From Engelhardtia mirabilis (lineage in GTDB: Bacteria; Planctomycetota; UBA1135; GCA-002686595), in the NCBI GenBank assembly GCA_007751255.1, contig CP036296.1:3224001-3288000 (forward strand): DNA of 64,000 bases, read 5' to 3'. Below, in pieces: positions 36,109 through 45,257 of this stretch. Position numbers and translations under genes: made by a program. The first letter of the stretch is position 1; each line of letters opens with the position of its first letter. Under the pieces are notes generated by a model. That model did not search any database and was not told the origin of the DNA. It saw only the letters and a program-made list of their open reading frames with translations.

Positions 36109-37641
36109 GTGGACTCCCGAACCCCGATCCAGGAACGCGACAACGCGTTCGGACACTTCGTCAGGCGCCACTTCGAGCCCCTGATGCTCGCCGCCCAGGT
36201 CCTGATCGACCTGGGGGTGGTGCTGCTGGCGTGCCTGGTCGGATTCCTGATCGGGCAGCGTTCGGGGGGCCCCGGGGCGGGGGTCCCGCTCTCGGTCTAC
36301 ATCGAGCTGTGGACCCTCACGGCGGCGGTCTGCCTGGTCTGCTTCCACGCCTTCGGGATGTACAGCCCGGTCAAGAGCCTCTTGAACGTGGAAGAGTTCA
36401 AGGCCATCGCGAAGTCCTGCGCGGTGGCCTTCCTGGTGGTGGTGACCCTGACGCTGCTGCTGCGCAGCACCGAGCCCACCGCGGCGGGCGTGGCCTCGAC
36501 AGCGGATGGTGACGCGGTCTTCCGCGCCCTGCGCCAGCTCCACGCGGCGATCGACCTGCGACTCGACCCCACGTCCTTCTCGCGTCTGACCCTGCTGGTT
36601 TCGTTCGTGCTGATCCTGTTCTTCACGACGGTCAGTCGTTTCGTCTCCTTCAAGACGATCCAGAGCCTGCACCGTCGCGGGATTGGCAACCGCAACGCCC
36701 TGGTGCTCGGCACCGGCACCACGGCCCAGTGGCTGATGCGGAAGTTCACCCTGGTCCCGACCCTCGGGCTGCGCACGGTGGGCTTCGTCGGCGATGACCC
36801 GGATGAAGTCGGTCGATCGATGGAGCGCTCGGTGGTGCTCGGGACCTTCGACGAACTCGAGGCCTTGATCGGTCGCTTCAAGGTGTCCGAGGTCTTCGTG
36901 GCCCTGCCTGAGGCCGCCGAGGAGCGCGTGATGGAGTTCATCGAACGCCTCGAGGCCCTGGGGGTGACCTACCGGGTCGTCCCGCGCTTCTACCACCTGA
37001 TGAGCCAGCGGGTGAGGATCGAGAACCTCGACTCGATCCCGCTGATCAGTCGGCCGGACCGCAGCCAGGGCACGCTGTCGGCCCTGGTCAAGCGCCTGCT
37101 CGACATCGCCCTGGCCCTGGTCACCCTGGTCCTGACGGCGCCGCTGTTCGTCGTCGCGGCGATCCTTATCAAGCGCGATTCGGAGGGGCCGATCTTCTAC
37201 CTGCAGGAGCGCATCGGGAAGGATGGACGGCCCTTCCGGATCTTCAAGTTCCGCACCATGCACGTGCACCTGTCCGGCGACGCGCCGGCGCCGCGTGACG
37301 ACCATGACCCGCGCATCACGACCGTCGGTCGGTTGCTGCGACGCTACAGCCTCGACGAGCTGCCGCAGGTCCTGAACGTCCTGACCGGTGAGATGAGCAT
37401 GGTCGGCCCGCGGCCCGAGATGCCCTTCATCGTGGCCGGCTACGGCGCGCTCGAGCGCGAGCGCCTGCGCGCGAAGCCGGGCATCACCGGCCTGTGGCAG
37501 ATCTCCTACGCGCGTACCGAGGAGATCCACAAGAACCTCGATTACGACATCTACTACGTCGAGAACCGCTCGCTGCTGTTGGACCTCGTGATCCTCGTGC
37601 TGACCGTCTTCGCCGTGGTCAAGGGCACCGGGGCCCATTGA
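36109..37641 (+). CDS. polyprenyl glycosylphosphotransferase (exopolysaccharide initiating enzyme)
   Basis: The product is 510 residues from a GTG at 36109 (the frame is open upstream, so the start is tentative). It transfers a sugar-1-phosphate from a nucleotide sugar to undecaprenyl phosphate, the first step of lipid-linked polysaccharide assembly. N-terminal helices lie at about 25-175, and a CoA-binding-3-type Rossmann domain at about 185-310 (NALVLGTGTTAQWLMRKF). The bacterial sugar transferase domain fills about 318-510: KRLLDIALALVTLVLTAPLF, the GPIFYLQERIGKDGRPFRIF signature with KFRTM, and RYSLDELPQVLNVLTGEMS with MVGPRPE. It is the WbaP/WcaJ class. A GT4 gene follows within 25 bases. 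Confidence 0.92.
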   Translation: MDSRTPIQERDNAFGHFVRRHFEPLMLAAQVLIDLGVVLLACLVGFLIGQRSGGPGAGVPLSVYIELWTLTAAVCLVCFHAFGMYSPVKSLLNVEEFKAIAKSCAVAFLVVVTLTLLLRSTEPTAAGVASTADGDAVFRALRQLHAAIDLRLDPTSFSRLTLLVSFVLILFFTTVSRFVSFKTIQSLHRRGIGNRNALVLGTGTTAQWLMRKFTLVPTLGLRTVGFVGDDPDEVGRSMERSVVLGTFDELEALIGRFKVSEVFVALPEAAEERVMEFIERLEALGVTYRVVPRFYHLMSQRVRIENLDSIPLISRPDRSQGTLSALVKRLLDIALALVTLVLTAPLFVVAAILIKRDSEGPIFYLQERIGKDGRPFRIFKFRTMHVHLSGDAPAPRDDHDPRITTVGRLLRRYSLDELPQVLNVLTGEMSMVGPRPEMPFIVAGYGALERERLRAKPGITGLWQISYARTEEIHKNLDYDIYYVENRSLLLDLVILVLTVFAVVKGTGAH

Positions 37642-37666
37642 GCCGCGGCGGGCAGACGTTCACTCG

Positions 37667-38800
37667 ATGCGGATTCTGCACGTGATGGAGGCCACCATCG
37701 GTGGCACCCGGCGGCACCTGCGCGACGTCGCCTGTGGGCAAGCGCACGCGGGACACGAAGTGGCCGTGATCGCCTCGGCCGAGCGTGAGCCGAGCGTGCG
37801 CGGGGATTTCGAGCAGATGCGTGCGGCGGGGGTGCAGGTTCGAGAGCTAGCGATGGTGCGCTCGATCAAGCCGCGCCTGGATGCTTCTCACGCCAAGGCC
37901 ATCGCGACGCAGTTGCGCGAGTCGCGCCCCGAGATCGTCCACACCCACTCCAGCAAGGCCGGTGCCCTGGGGCGCTGGGCTTCCCTGCGCACGGGCATCG
38001 GTCGCCGGGTGCACACGCCCCACACCTTCGCCTTCCTGTTCGACGCCATGTTCAGCGCGCGCAAGCGACGGCTGTTCCGCACGATCGAGGTGCAGCTCGG
38101 GCGGCGGACCGACCGTCTGGTGGCGGTCAGCCGCGGCGAGGCGGAGACCATCGCGCGTTCGGGAGTGATCGAGCCCGCGCGGGTGCGCGTGGTCGAGAAC
38201 GGAATCGACCCCGAGCCCTGGCGCCGGGCCGAGCCGCTCGCGCCGCAGCAACTGGGCCTGCCCGCCGGCGCGACGGTGGTGTTGGTCGTGGGGCTGCTCA
38301 ACTCGGCCAAGGGTCAGGACCTGGCCCTGCGCGCCCTCGCGGCTTGCGAGCGGCCGGACGCACACCTGCTGCTTGCCGGGCACGGCGAGATGGACGCCGA
38401 GCTGCGCACCCTGGCCGCGGAGCTTGGAATCGCCGAGCGCGCCCACTTCCTCGGTTGGCGCGACGACGTGCCGCGCTTGATGGCCTCCTGCGACGTACTC
38501 TGCCTGCCATCGCGCTGGGAGGCCCTGCCCTACGCGGTGCTCGAAGCCATGGCCGCCGGCCGTGCGGTGGTGGCGAGCCGCGTGGACGGGGCGCGCGACC
38601 TGGTGCAAGAGGGCACCAGCGGGTTCCTCTGCGAGGTGGGCGACGTGGCCGGGCTGGCGGCGTCCCTGGCACGCGCGATCGATCTCGCCGCGCCGCAGCG
38701 GGCGGCCCTCGGCGCCGCCGGGCGCGCGCGGTTCGACGCCGGCTACACCATCGATCACATGGTCCGCGGCCTGGACGCGGTCTACTCGGAGCTGCTTTGA
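37667..38800 (+). CDS. GT4-family glycosyltransferase (A)
   Basis: The product is 377 residues with a GT-B fold. The N-terminal domain has the G-rich acceptor loop in MRILHVMEATIGGTRRHL. The donor domain carries VVLVVGLLNSAKGQDLALRA and the E-x7-E motif in SRWEALPYAVLEAMAAGRAV. IVHTHSSKAGALGRWA is typical of GT4 enzymes in capsule clusters, and GT-C at 41840 has the near-identical VHTHASKAGALGRAA. The next gene starts at a TTG sharing bases with this stop (TTGA), indicating coupling. It presumably adds a sugar to the growing lipid-linked oligosaccharide. Confidence 0.9.
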   Translation: MRILHVMEATIGGTRRHLRDVACGQAHAGHEVAVIASAEREPSVRGDFEQMRAAGVQVRELAMVRSIKPRLDASHAKAIATQLRESRPEIVHTHSSKAGALGRWASLRTGIGRRVHTPHTFAFLFDAMFSARKRRLFRTIEVQLGRRTDRLVAVSRGEAETIARSGVIEPARVRVVENGIDPEPWRRAEPLAPQQLGLPAGATVVLVVGLLNSAKGQDLALRALAACERPDAHLLLAGHGEMDAELRTLAAELGIAERAHFLGWRDDVPRLMASCDVLCLPSRWEALPYAVLEAMAAGRAVVASRVDGARDLVQEGTSGFLCEVGDVAGLAASLARAIDLAAPQRAALGAAGRARFDAGYTIDHMVRGLDAVYSELL

Positions 38801-39915
38801 AGATCCTGCACGTGGTGACGACCCTCGATGTCGGCGGGGCCGAGATGCACCTGTTGTCCCAGGTGCGCGGTCAATGCGCCCGCGGGCATTCGGTGCGCAT
38901 GGTCTTCCTCAAGGGCGAGGGCCGCCTGACGGAGGACTTCCTCGCCGCCGGCGCGGAGTGGGTCGGGCAGGTACCCGCGACTCGGCCCTTCGGTCTTTGG
39001 AGTCACCTGCGCTGGGCCGAGTTGGTGCACTCGCACCTGCTCAAGGCGGATGTGTTGACCGCGGTCATGGCGACCCTGGCCGGGCGTCGGCGATGCCTGG
39101 TCTCGGGCAAGCACAACGACGAACAGGTGCTGAAGCGGCCACTGGTGGGGGCCGTCCACGCGGTTATCGGGCGCCTGCCGCGGCTGACGATCGTGCTCTC
39201 CGACCACGTCGGGCGCTTTGTCGAGCGCTACGGACACGTGCCCCTGCGGCGCCAGGCGCGCGTCTACTACGGGCTCGACCCCGAACCCTTCGAGCGCGCC
39301 GCTGCGGCGCCCTTCGCCGAGCGCATGGATCTGCGCGCCGAGCTGGGCCTGGGCCGCGGCGACGTGGTCTTCACCTGCGTGGCGCGCTTCGCGCCGCAGA
39401 AGGCCCACGACGTGCTGCTGCGCGGCTTCGCCGCCGCCCGCAAGAGCTTCGGACCGCGCCTGCGCCTCTTGCTGGTGGGAGACGATCCCTTCGGCGACGG
39501 GCGCCAGAGGGCCGAGGCCGTCGCCGCCGAGCTGGGACTGGGCGACGCGGTCGTCTTCGCGGGGATCCGGCGCGACGTGGCCCAGATCCTGGCGGCCAGC
39601 GACGTCTTCGTGATGGCCTCCCTCTGGGAGGGGCTCGGGCTCGTCTTCCTGGAGGCCATGGCGACCTCACTGCCGGTCCTCGCCACCGACGTCTCGGCCG
39701 TTCCGGAGGTCGTGGTGGACGGCCAGACCGGCGTGCTGGTGCCGCCCTCGGACGCCGAGGCCCTGGCCCGGGCCATGGCCGAGCTGGCCCAGTCCGCCGA
39801 CCGCCGCCACGAACTGGGTCGCGCTGGTCACCTGCGGGTGCTCGAGCACTTCGGCCTCGATCGGATGGTTGACGAGACCCTCCATCACTACGAGTCCGTG
39901 GCCCGTAGTAGCTGA
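38797..39915 (+). CDS. GT4-family glycosyltransferase (B)
   Basis: The product is 372 residues. The TTG start at 38797 overlaps the stop of glycosyltransferase A by four bases and gives the classical opening KILHVVTTLDVGGAEMHLL. The donor domain includes FTCVARFAPQKAHDVLLRGF and the E-x7-E motif SLWEGLGLVFLEAMATSLPV, followed by VSAVPEVVVDGQTGVLV. All key regions of the family are present. The frame is also open far upstream inside gene A, which is shadow sequence. It ends 33 bases before the next gene. Confidence 0.9.
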   Translation: MKILHVVTTLDVGGAEMHLLSQVRGQCARGHSVRMVFLKGEGRLTEDFLAAGAEWVGQVPATRPFGLWSHLRWAELVHSHLLKADVLTAVMATLAGRRRCLVSGKHNDEQVLKRPLVGAVHAVIGRLPRLTIVLSDHVGRFVERYGHVPLRRQARVYYGLDPEPFERAAAAPFAERMDLRAELGLGRGDVVFTCVARFAPQKAHDVLLRGFAAARKSFGPRLRLLLVGDDPFGDGRQRAEAVAAELGLGDAVVFAGIRRDVAQILAASDVFVMASLWEGLGLVFLEAMATSLPVLATDVSAVPEVVVDGQTGVLVPPSDAEALARAMAELAQSADRRHELGRAGHLRVLEHFGLDRMVDETLHHYESVARSS

Positions 39916-39935
39916 GTTGCCACCCCCGCGGCGGC

Positions 39936-39941
39936 TAGACT
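39936..39941 (+). promoter_or_regulatory. TAGACT -10-like box placing transcription at the start codon
   Basis: TAGACT in the context GCGGCTAGACTCCC. A transcript starting seven or eight bases downstream would begin at the GTG (39949) of the next gene, so the mRNA would be leaderless. TTGCCA at 39917 is too close (13-base spacer) to be a standard -35. Confidence 0.4.
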
Positions 39942-39948
39942 CCCCCCT

Positions 39949-41166
39949 GTGACCATGAATCTCCCTGCGCTCATCCTCGCCGTCGCCCCGTCTCTGTTCC
40001 TCGCCGGCGAGCCGGTTCAGGAGGGGGCCCAGCAGCGGCCCAGGACCAACTCCGCCAAGGCCGCCTACGCCGATCCCGCCGCGCGCAAGCGGGCGATGGA
40101 CGACCTCGAGCTGCTCGGGCGTCGGCACGGCTGCCGTGCCTGGGTCGCGGACGACCGTGAGGTCTCGATCGACGTGTGGTCCTCACTGCCGGGCCTGCGC
40201 TACGACCTGCTCGAGACCACCTACGTCAACCTCGACCCGACCGGTGCCAGTGGGGACGACGGCTGGATGGTGCACAACTACGTGCCGCGCCTGGTCCACG
40301 TTCAGCCGGAGTCCAGCGGTTACATGCTCTCCGAGTACGTCACCGACTCCGACATGGGCGAGAACTACGCCAGCGTCTACCAGCGCATGGTGTCGGACGG
40401 CGAGGTGTCCTGGGCCGAGTCGCCCGGGGGCGCGGTGCGTGAGTCCGCCGCCGAGCAGCGCGCCCGGGGCTTGATCGGGCGCGAGCTGCTGCTGACGATG
40501 TTCCCGCTCGGACTGGACGTGCAGAACCGGCGGCTCACCTACCTGCGCGACGAGGACACGGGGGCGTCGGTCTACATGATCAAGCTGACGCGCCCGATCA
40601 ACATCTTCGAGATGGAGTCGGCCAAGGAGTTCGCCCTCTACCTCGACTCCGAGGATGGCTTCCCGGTGCAGATGCAGTTCCGGACGATCGAGTCCATCGG
40701 CTTCGACTACACCGTCGCCATGGACTTCGTCGATTGGCGCCACGTCCCGCTGACCGATTCGATTCGCGCCGACCTGCGGCGTCGACTGGTCGAGGCCTGG
40801 CGCGACCAGGGCGTCAAGGATTGGGTCGCGCGGCAGCCCGATCCGGAGCTGGCCGACCCGCCGGCGGCGCTGCTCGAGGCCGAGCCGGATCCGGAGACGA
40901 TCCAGGTGCCCAAGGAGCTGATCCTTCCCTACCGCCGTTTCATGGGCGGCATCGATGCGCCCCAGCTGACCGAGCTGTGGATGGAGGACCCGATCATCGA
41001 GCCCCTGCCGCAGGGAGCTCTGGAGCGTCCCTGGCTGTCGAACCGCCTCTTCGGACACCCGGTCCGGGCCGACTTCTGGGACCCGCCGGCCGAACCCGCC
41101 GAGAGCGGGGCCGACGGTCGTGCCGACGGTGATGCCGAGGGAGCCGGCGACGGCCAGGACGGCTGA
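39949..41166 (+). CDS. secreted protein of unknown function
   Basis: The product is 405 residues from GTG 39949 or 403 from ATG 39955. The N-terminus (NLPALILAVAPSLFLAGEPV) is a signal peptide. The mature part alternates beta-rich segments and acidic stretches (WMVHNYVPRLVHVQPESSGY, VYMIKLTRPINIFEMESAKE, LYLDSEDGFPVQMQF). The LYLDSEDGFPVQMQF region recalls outer-membrane-lipoprotein-sorting-like (LolA-type) sheets, as in DUF1571 proteins of planctomycetes, but I cannot place it firmly. The C-terminus is Asp/Gly/Ala-rich with GADGRADGDAEGAGDGQDG. No catalytic motif is evident. It sits within the polysaccharide locus. Confidence 0.7.
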   Translation: MTMNLPALILAVAPSLFLAGEPVQEGAQQRPRTNSAKAAYADPAARKRAMDDLELLGRRHGCRAWVADDREVSIDVWSSLPGLRYDLLETTYVNLDPTGASGDDGWMVHNYVPRLVHVQPESSGYMLSEYVTDSDMGENYASVYQRMVSDGEVSWAESPGGAVRESAAEQRARGLIGRELLLTMFPLGLDVQNRRLTYLRDEDTGASVYMIKLTRPINIFEMESAKEFALYLDSEDGFPVQMQFRTIESIGFDYTVAMDFVDWRHVPLTDSIRADLRRRLVEAWRDQGVKDWVARQPDPELADPPAALLEAEPDPETIQVPKELILPYRRFMGGIDAPQLTELWMEDPIIEPLPQGALERPWLSNRLFGHPVRADFWDPPAEPAESGADGRADGDAEGAGDGQDG

Positions 41167-41285
41167 GTCGATCCCCCCTGGCTCACGGCCTCGGTCGTCG
41201 GCGGCGCTGACGGCCGCGCCGACGGCATCTTGGGCGGTTCGGCTTGAGCCGTCCGCGGGTCCCGGTCGACGAGGGATGCCTCGCC

Positions 41286-41738
41286 ATGTCCGAGGCCGAC
41301 CTTGCCGACACCGCCTTCCGCGAACGCAGCCAAGAGCGTCGCAGCAGGCCGACTCCCCGCTTTTCCCGCTTCAGCCTGCTGGGCGGGAGGCGTCGTGGCA
41401 ATCGGCGTGGGAACGAAGAGCAGGGCGTCTTCGTGGATCTCTACGGCACGAAGCTGTGGCTGCTGATCTTCTGGATCGCGGCCATGAACATCGCCGACTC
41501 CTACTTCACCCTGGTTCACCTGCAAGCCGGTGGGGTCGAGGTCAATCCGCTCGCCGATCGGATGCTGCTGACGGGCCGCAGCGGCTTCGTGCTGCTCAAG
41601 TCGGGCCTGATCGCCACCGCGCTGGTGGTCCTGTGCCTGCACAAGAACTTCTGGATCGCGCGCTTCGGCCTGTGGGGGGCCGCGGGGGTCTACACCCTGC
41701 TGGTGGCCTACCACCTGAGCCTGTTCGGCGTGGAGTGA
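41286..41738 (+). CDS. DUF5658-like small membrane protein
   Basis: The product is 150 residues from ATG 41286; a TTG at 41244 would add 14 residues. The first about 60 residues are charged and arginine-rich. Three hydrophobic helices follow: LWLLIFWIAAMNIADSYFTL, SGFVLLKSGLIATALVVLCL and FGLWGAAGVYTLLVAYHLSL. The HLQAGGVEVNPLADRML loop after helix 1 matches the G-G-x-E-x-N-P-L pattern of DUF5658 proteins. Function is unknown. The gene lies in the polysaccharide locus between the secreted protein gene and the main glycosyltransferase operon. Confidence 0.72.
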   Translation: MSEADLADTAFRERSQERRSRPTPRFSRFSLLGGRRRGNRRGNEEQGVFVDLYGTKLWLLIFWIAAMNIADSYFTLVHLQAGGVEVNPLADRMLLTGRSGFVLLKSGLIATALVVLCLHKNFWIARFGLWGAAGVYTLLVAYHLSLFGVE

Positions 41739-41798
41739 CTCGGTCCGAAGGTGCCGCTGCACGTCGGCACCCGAGGCTGAAGTCGATGCCGCAGCGGG

Positions 41799-41804
41799 TA
41801 GACT
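41799..41804 (+). promoter_or_regulatory. TAGACT -10-like box of the large glycosyltransferase operon
   Basis: TAGACT in the context GCGGGTAGACTGCC lies 35 bases before the ATG at 41840, the first gene of the ten-gene coupled operon. A poor -35 candidate CTGAAG lies at 41777-41782. Confidence 0.45.
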
Positions 41805-41839
41805 GCCGCCGCCGCCCGTCCCCGGGGCGCTCCCTACCG

Positions 41840-43054
41840 ATGCGCATCGCCCGCGTGCTGACTCGACTCAACCTGGGCGGACCGGCTCGGCAGGTGCTCG
41901 CCTGCGACCCGATCCTGGCCGCTCGCGGCCATCGAGTGCGGGTCCTGGTCGGGCGACCGGAGCCGGGCGAAGGCGATCTCTTCGAAGCGGCCCTCGAGCG
42001 CGGCATCGACGTGCGACGCATCGACCACCTTGCCCGCGGCCCGCATCCCTGGCGCGATCTGCGCGCCCGCCGCGCCCTGGGTCGGGAGCTGGCCGAGTTT
42101 CGGCCCGAGCTCGTGCACACCCACGCCTCGAAGGCCGGCGCCCTGGGACGTGCGGCCGCCTGGAAGCGCACCACGGCGCCCTTGGTGCACACGTTCCACG
42201 GCCACGTGCTCGAGGGCTACTTCCCGCGCTTGATCGCCCGGCGCCTGATCGCCCACGAGCGGCGTTGGGCCGGCCGCAGCGCGGCGGTGATCGCTGTCAG
42301 CGGCGCCACGGCGAGGGACCTGGACCGATTGGGAGTCTGCCCCCTGGAGCGGATCCGCGTGGTGCCGCCCGGGGTCGAGTTGGAGCGCCTGCTCTCGCTG
42401 CCCGACCTTTGGGAGTCGCGGGATCCGATGGGAGTCGAGCTGCGGACCCGGCTCGGAATCGGCTCGGGGGACGTGCTGGTCGGCATGCTCGGGCGGCTGG
42501 CGCCGATCAAGCGACCGGAGCTGGCCTTGGCTGCCTTCGTGCGTCTAGCCGCGAGCGGAGTCGCCCGCCTGCACCTGGCCTTCGTCGGCGACGGCGAGGG
42601 TCGAGCCCCCTTGGAAGCGGCGCGCGCGGCCCTGCCGGGGTCGCTGCGCGAGCGGGTGCACCTGCTCGGCGCGGTGGCTGATGTGCTGCCCGTGCACGCC
42701 GCCCTCGACCTGCTCCTTTTGACATCCAAGAACGAGGGCCTGCCGGTGGCGTTGATCGAAGGCGCCGCCGCCGGGCGTCCGGCCGTGGCGCTGGCGGTCG
42801 GCGGGGTGCCGGAGTTGATCGAGGACGGCGTCACCGGACGGCTGGTGGGATCGGATGGTGACCCCGAGACCATGGTCTCGGCCCTGGCCCGGGCCATGGC
42901 CAGCCTGGTGGACGACGGACCCGGTCGCGTTGCCATGGGGTGCGCGGCCCGCGAAGTCGCTCGGACGCGGCACACTGGCGCGGCCCTGGCCGACCGGCTC
43001 GAGGCGGTCTACGCGGAGGCCCTGGCCCTGGGCCGCACGGAGGTTGCTCGATGA
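41840..43054 (+). CDS. GT4-family glycosyltransferase (C)
   Basis: The product is 404 residues from ATG 41840. Acceptor-side motif MRIARVLTRLNLGGPARQVL is typical. ELVHTHASKAGALGRAAAWK closely parallels glycosyltransferase A. The donor domain has VLVGMLGRLAPIKRPELALA and the E-x7-E motif SKNEGLPVALIEGAAAGRPA. It is the first gene of a run of ten genes to 55408 in which most starts overlap the previous stop. The stop overlaps the ATG of the next gene (ATGA). Confidence 0.9.
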   Translation: MRIARVLTRLNLGGPARQVLACDPILAARGHRVRVLVGRPEPGEGDLFEAALERGIDVRRIDHLARGPHPWRDLRARRALGRELAEFRPELVHTHASKAGALGRAAAWKRTTAPLVHTFHGHVLEGYFPRLIARRLIAHERRWAGRSAAVIAVSGATARDLDRLGVCPLERIRVVPPGVELERLLSLPDLWESRDPMGVELRTRLGIGSGDVLVGMLGRLAPIKRPELALAAFVRLAASGVARLHLAFVGDGEGRAPLEAARAALPGSLRERVHLLGAVADVLPVHAALDLLLLTSKNEGLPVALIEGAAAGRPAVALAVGGVPELIEDGVTGRLVGSDGDPETMVSALARAMASLVDDGPGRVAMGCAAREVARTRHTGAALADRLEAVYAEALALGRTEVAR

Positions 43055-44190
43055 AGCTGTTGATGGTCAGTGGCGATCGCCAGTCGTCGATCGGCGAGCA
43101 AGGGCCCTTCTTCCAGATGCAGCGCGAGTTCTCGCGTTGGTTCGAGCGCATCGACGTGCTGTGCCCGCGACCCGATCGTCCGGTCACGACCGAGTCGATC
43201 CACGGCAACGTGCACCTGCACCCGGCCTCCGGGGGTCGCGCCGCGATGGTCGGTTTCATCAAGCGGCGGGGGTCGGAGCTGATCGCGAGCGAGCGGCCCG
43301 ACCTGATCGTCAGCCACGACTACGGCTGGTTCTACAACGGTATCGGGTCGGCGAGCCTGTCGGCCCGCAGCGGCGTGCCCTACCTGTCGGAGATCCACCA
43401 CGTGCCCGGGATTCCCGTCGCCGCCGACAAGCGCGAGGTCTTCGACCGCTTCGTGGCGCGGCGCTACATCGCCTGGGCGCGATCGCGGGCGCGGGCCTTC
43501 CGGGTGGTCAACTCGGGTGAGATGCCGGCGCTGCTGCGCCGCTGGGGGGTGCCGGACGCGCAGATCACCGTGCTGCCCTCGCTCTACATCGACCTCGAGC
43601 TCTTCGCGCCGCCGAGCGCCCCGGTGCAGATCCAGCAGGACGTGCTGTTCGTGGGCCGGATGGTGAACAACAAGGGACTCGACCGCATCGTCGACGCCCT
43701 GGCGCTCCTGCGCGCTCGCGGGCGTCGGGTCAGCGCGACCCTGATCGGTCGCGGGCCCCTGCGCGCGGCGACCGAGGCGCGCGTCGCCCGCGCTGGCCTC
43801 GGGGATCAGGTGCGCTTCGTGGATTGGGTGGCGACGGCCACGGACCTGGCCGACAGCTATCGGGCCAGTCGCGTGCTCGTCTGTGCTTCCACCTGCGAGG
43901 GGGGCCCGCGCGTCACGGTCGAGTCCATGGCCTGCGGCACGCCTGCGGTCAGCACCCGAGTCGGAGTGATGGGGGAGTTGCTGGCGGACGGGGCGGCCGG
44001 GCGCCTGTGTGGCTTCGACACCCCCTCGCTGGCCGAGTCGATCGAGCATCTGCTCGAGGACGAGGACCGGCGCCTGGCCATGGGCGCCGCGGCGCGCTCG
44101 ATCGCCGAGCGCTTCGAGTACGCGCGGGTGCTCGAGGGCTACGCGCGGGGCTTGCACGACCTGGTGGGTCTGGAGGCGGTGAGGCGATGA
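43051..44190 (+). CDS. GT4-family glycosyltransferase (D)
   Basis: The product is 379 residues. The ATG at 43051 overlaps the preceding stop. The N-terminal domain has SIGEQGPFFQMQREFSRWF and LIVSHDYGWFYNGIGSASLS. The donor domain has DVLFVGRMVNNKGLDRIVDA and the E-x7-E motif STCEGGPRVTVESMACGTPA followed by VSTRVGVMGELL. The QGPFF loop replaces the usual Gly-Gly acceptor loop, suggesting a different acceptor. Translational coupling continues with ATGA into the next gene. Confidence 0.88.
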   Translation: MKLLMVSGDRQSSIGEQGPFFQMQREFSRWFERIDVLCPRPDRPVTTESIHGNVHLHPASGGRAAMVGFIKRRGSELIASERPDLIVSHDYGWFYNGIGSASLSARSGVPYLSEIHHVPGIPVAADKREVFDRFVARRYIAWARSRARAFRVVNSGEMPALLRRWGVPDAQITVLPSLYIDLELFAPPSAPVQIQQDVLFVGRMVNNKGLDRIVDALALLRARGRRVSATLIGRGPLRAATEARVARAGLGDQVRFVDWVATATDLADSYRASRVLVCASTCEGGPRVTVESMACGTPAVSTRVGVMGELLADGAAGRLCGFDTPSLAESIEHLLEDEDRRLAMGAAARSIAERFEYARVLEGYARGLHDLVGLEAVRR

Positions 44191-45257
44191 GGCTGCTCCT
44201 TCTGACCCAGGTACTGGATCGCGACGACGCGGTGCTCGGCTTCGTCGTGCGTTGGATCGAGGGGCTCGCGAACCACGTGGAGCAGGTGCGTGTCGTGGCG
44301 CTGGAGGTCGGTGAGACCCGCGGCCTGCCGCAGAACGTCGATTGGCGCGAGATCGGCCGCAAGGGGCGGGTTCGGCGCTACCTGCGCTACAAGCGCGTCC
44401 TGCGCGAGGCCCTTTTGGACGACGGCTTCGACGCCGTGCTGGCCCACATGGTGCCGCGCTACGCCCTGGTGGCCCGCGGACCCGCGCGCCGCGCCGGGGC
44501 GGGGTTGTTCCTGTGGTACACCCACGCCGGGGTGGATGCGCGCCTGCGCAAGGCGGTGGGGGTGGTGGACAAGGTCTTCACCGCCAGTCCGGAGTCCCTG
44601 CGCCTCGATCCGCCCAACAAGGTCGTCACCGGGCACGGGATCGACCTCGTGCACTTCCCGATGGCCGCGGACGCGCCCGCGCCGCCGCAGCGCATCGTCA
44701 GCGTCGGTCGGCTCACGCCCGCGAAGGATCCGCTGACCATCATCGAAGCCCTGGCGCAGTTGCGCGCCGAGGGTCGCGACGTGGTCCTGCAACTGGTGGG
44801 CGCCGGGCTGGCCAGCGGGGATGACGAGTATGCCCTGCGGGTGGACGCGCGCATCGCGGAGCTGGGTCTCGGGGACGCGGTCGAGCGCACGGGCAAGGTG
44901 CCCTACACGCAGATCGCGTCGGTCTATGCCGGTGCGAGCCTGCTGGTGAACTCCAGCCACACGGGCAGCGTGGACAAGGTCGTCCTCGAGGCGATGGCCA
45001 CCGGGCGGCCCGTTCTGAGCTGCAACGACTCCTTCGACCACGTCTTCCGTTCCCTGGGCGCCAGGGCCCAGGCCCTGCGCTTCGCGCCGGGGGACGTCCG
45101 TGGCCTGGTGGAGCGCGCACGGTTTCTGCTGGACCTCGCCGAGCCCCAGCGGGCCGAACTGGGCCGGGCGCTGCGCGCCATCGTCGAGGACGAGCACGAG
45201 GTCGAAGCGCTGATGGCGAACCTGGTGCTGGAGATGGGCGGGGGGAGCGACTGGTGA
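44187..45257 (+). CDS. GT4-family glycosyltransferase (E), altered E-x7-E motif
   Basis: The product is 356 residues from ATG 44187, coupled by ATGA to the preceding gene. The donor domain is clear (IVSVGRLTPAKDPLTIIEAL, LVGAGLASGDDEYALRVDAR). The motif that normally reads E-x7-E is HTGSVDKVVLEAMATGRPVL; the first Glu is replaced (Gly or Ser at that place) while the second Glu is kept. This is seen in some active GT4 enzymes. The N-terminal acceptor domain is short. GTGA overlap with the next gene. Confidence 0.85.
   Translation: MRLLLLTQVLDRDDAVLGFVVRWIEGLANHVEQVRVVALEVGETRGLPQNVDWREIGRKGRVRRYLRYKRVLREALLDDGFDAVLAHMVPRYALVARGPARRAGAGLFLWYTHAGVDARLRKAVGVVDKVFTASPESLRLDPPNKVVTGHGIDLVHFPMAADAPAPPQRIVSVGRLTPAKDPLTIIEALAQLRAEGRDVVLQLVGAGLASGDDEYALRVDARIAELGLGDAVERTGKVPYTQIASVYAGASLLVNSSHTGSVDKVVLEAMATGRPVLSCNDSFDHVFRSLGARAQALRFAPGDVRGLVERARFLLDLAEPQRAELGRALRAIVEDEHEVEALMANLVLEMGGGSDW

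Noticed and set aside
44939-45011. Glycosyltransferase E as an inactive enzyme because the first Glu of E-x7-E is missing
   Set aside because: The second Glu and the donor-site motifs are intact, and several active GT4 enzymes lack the first Glu.
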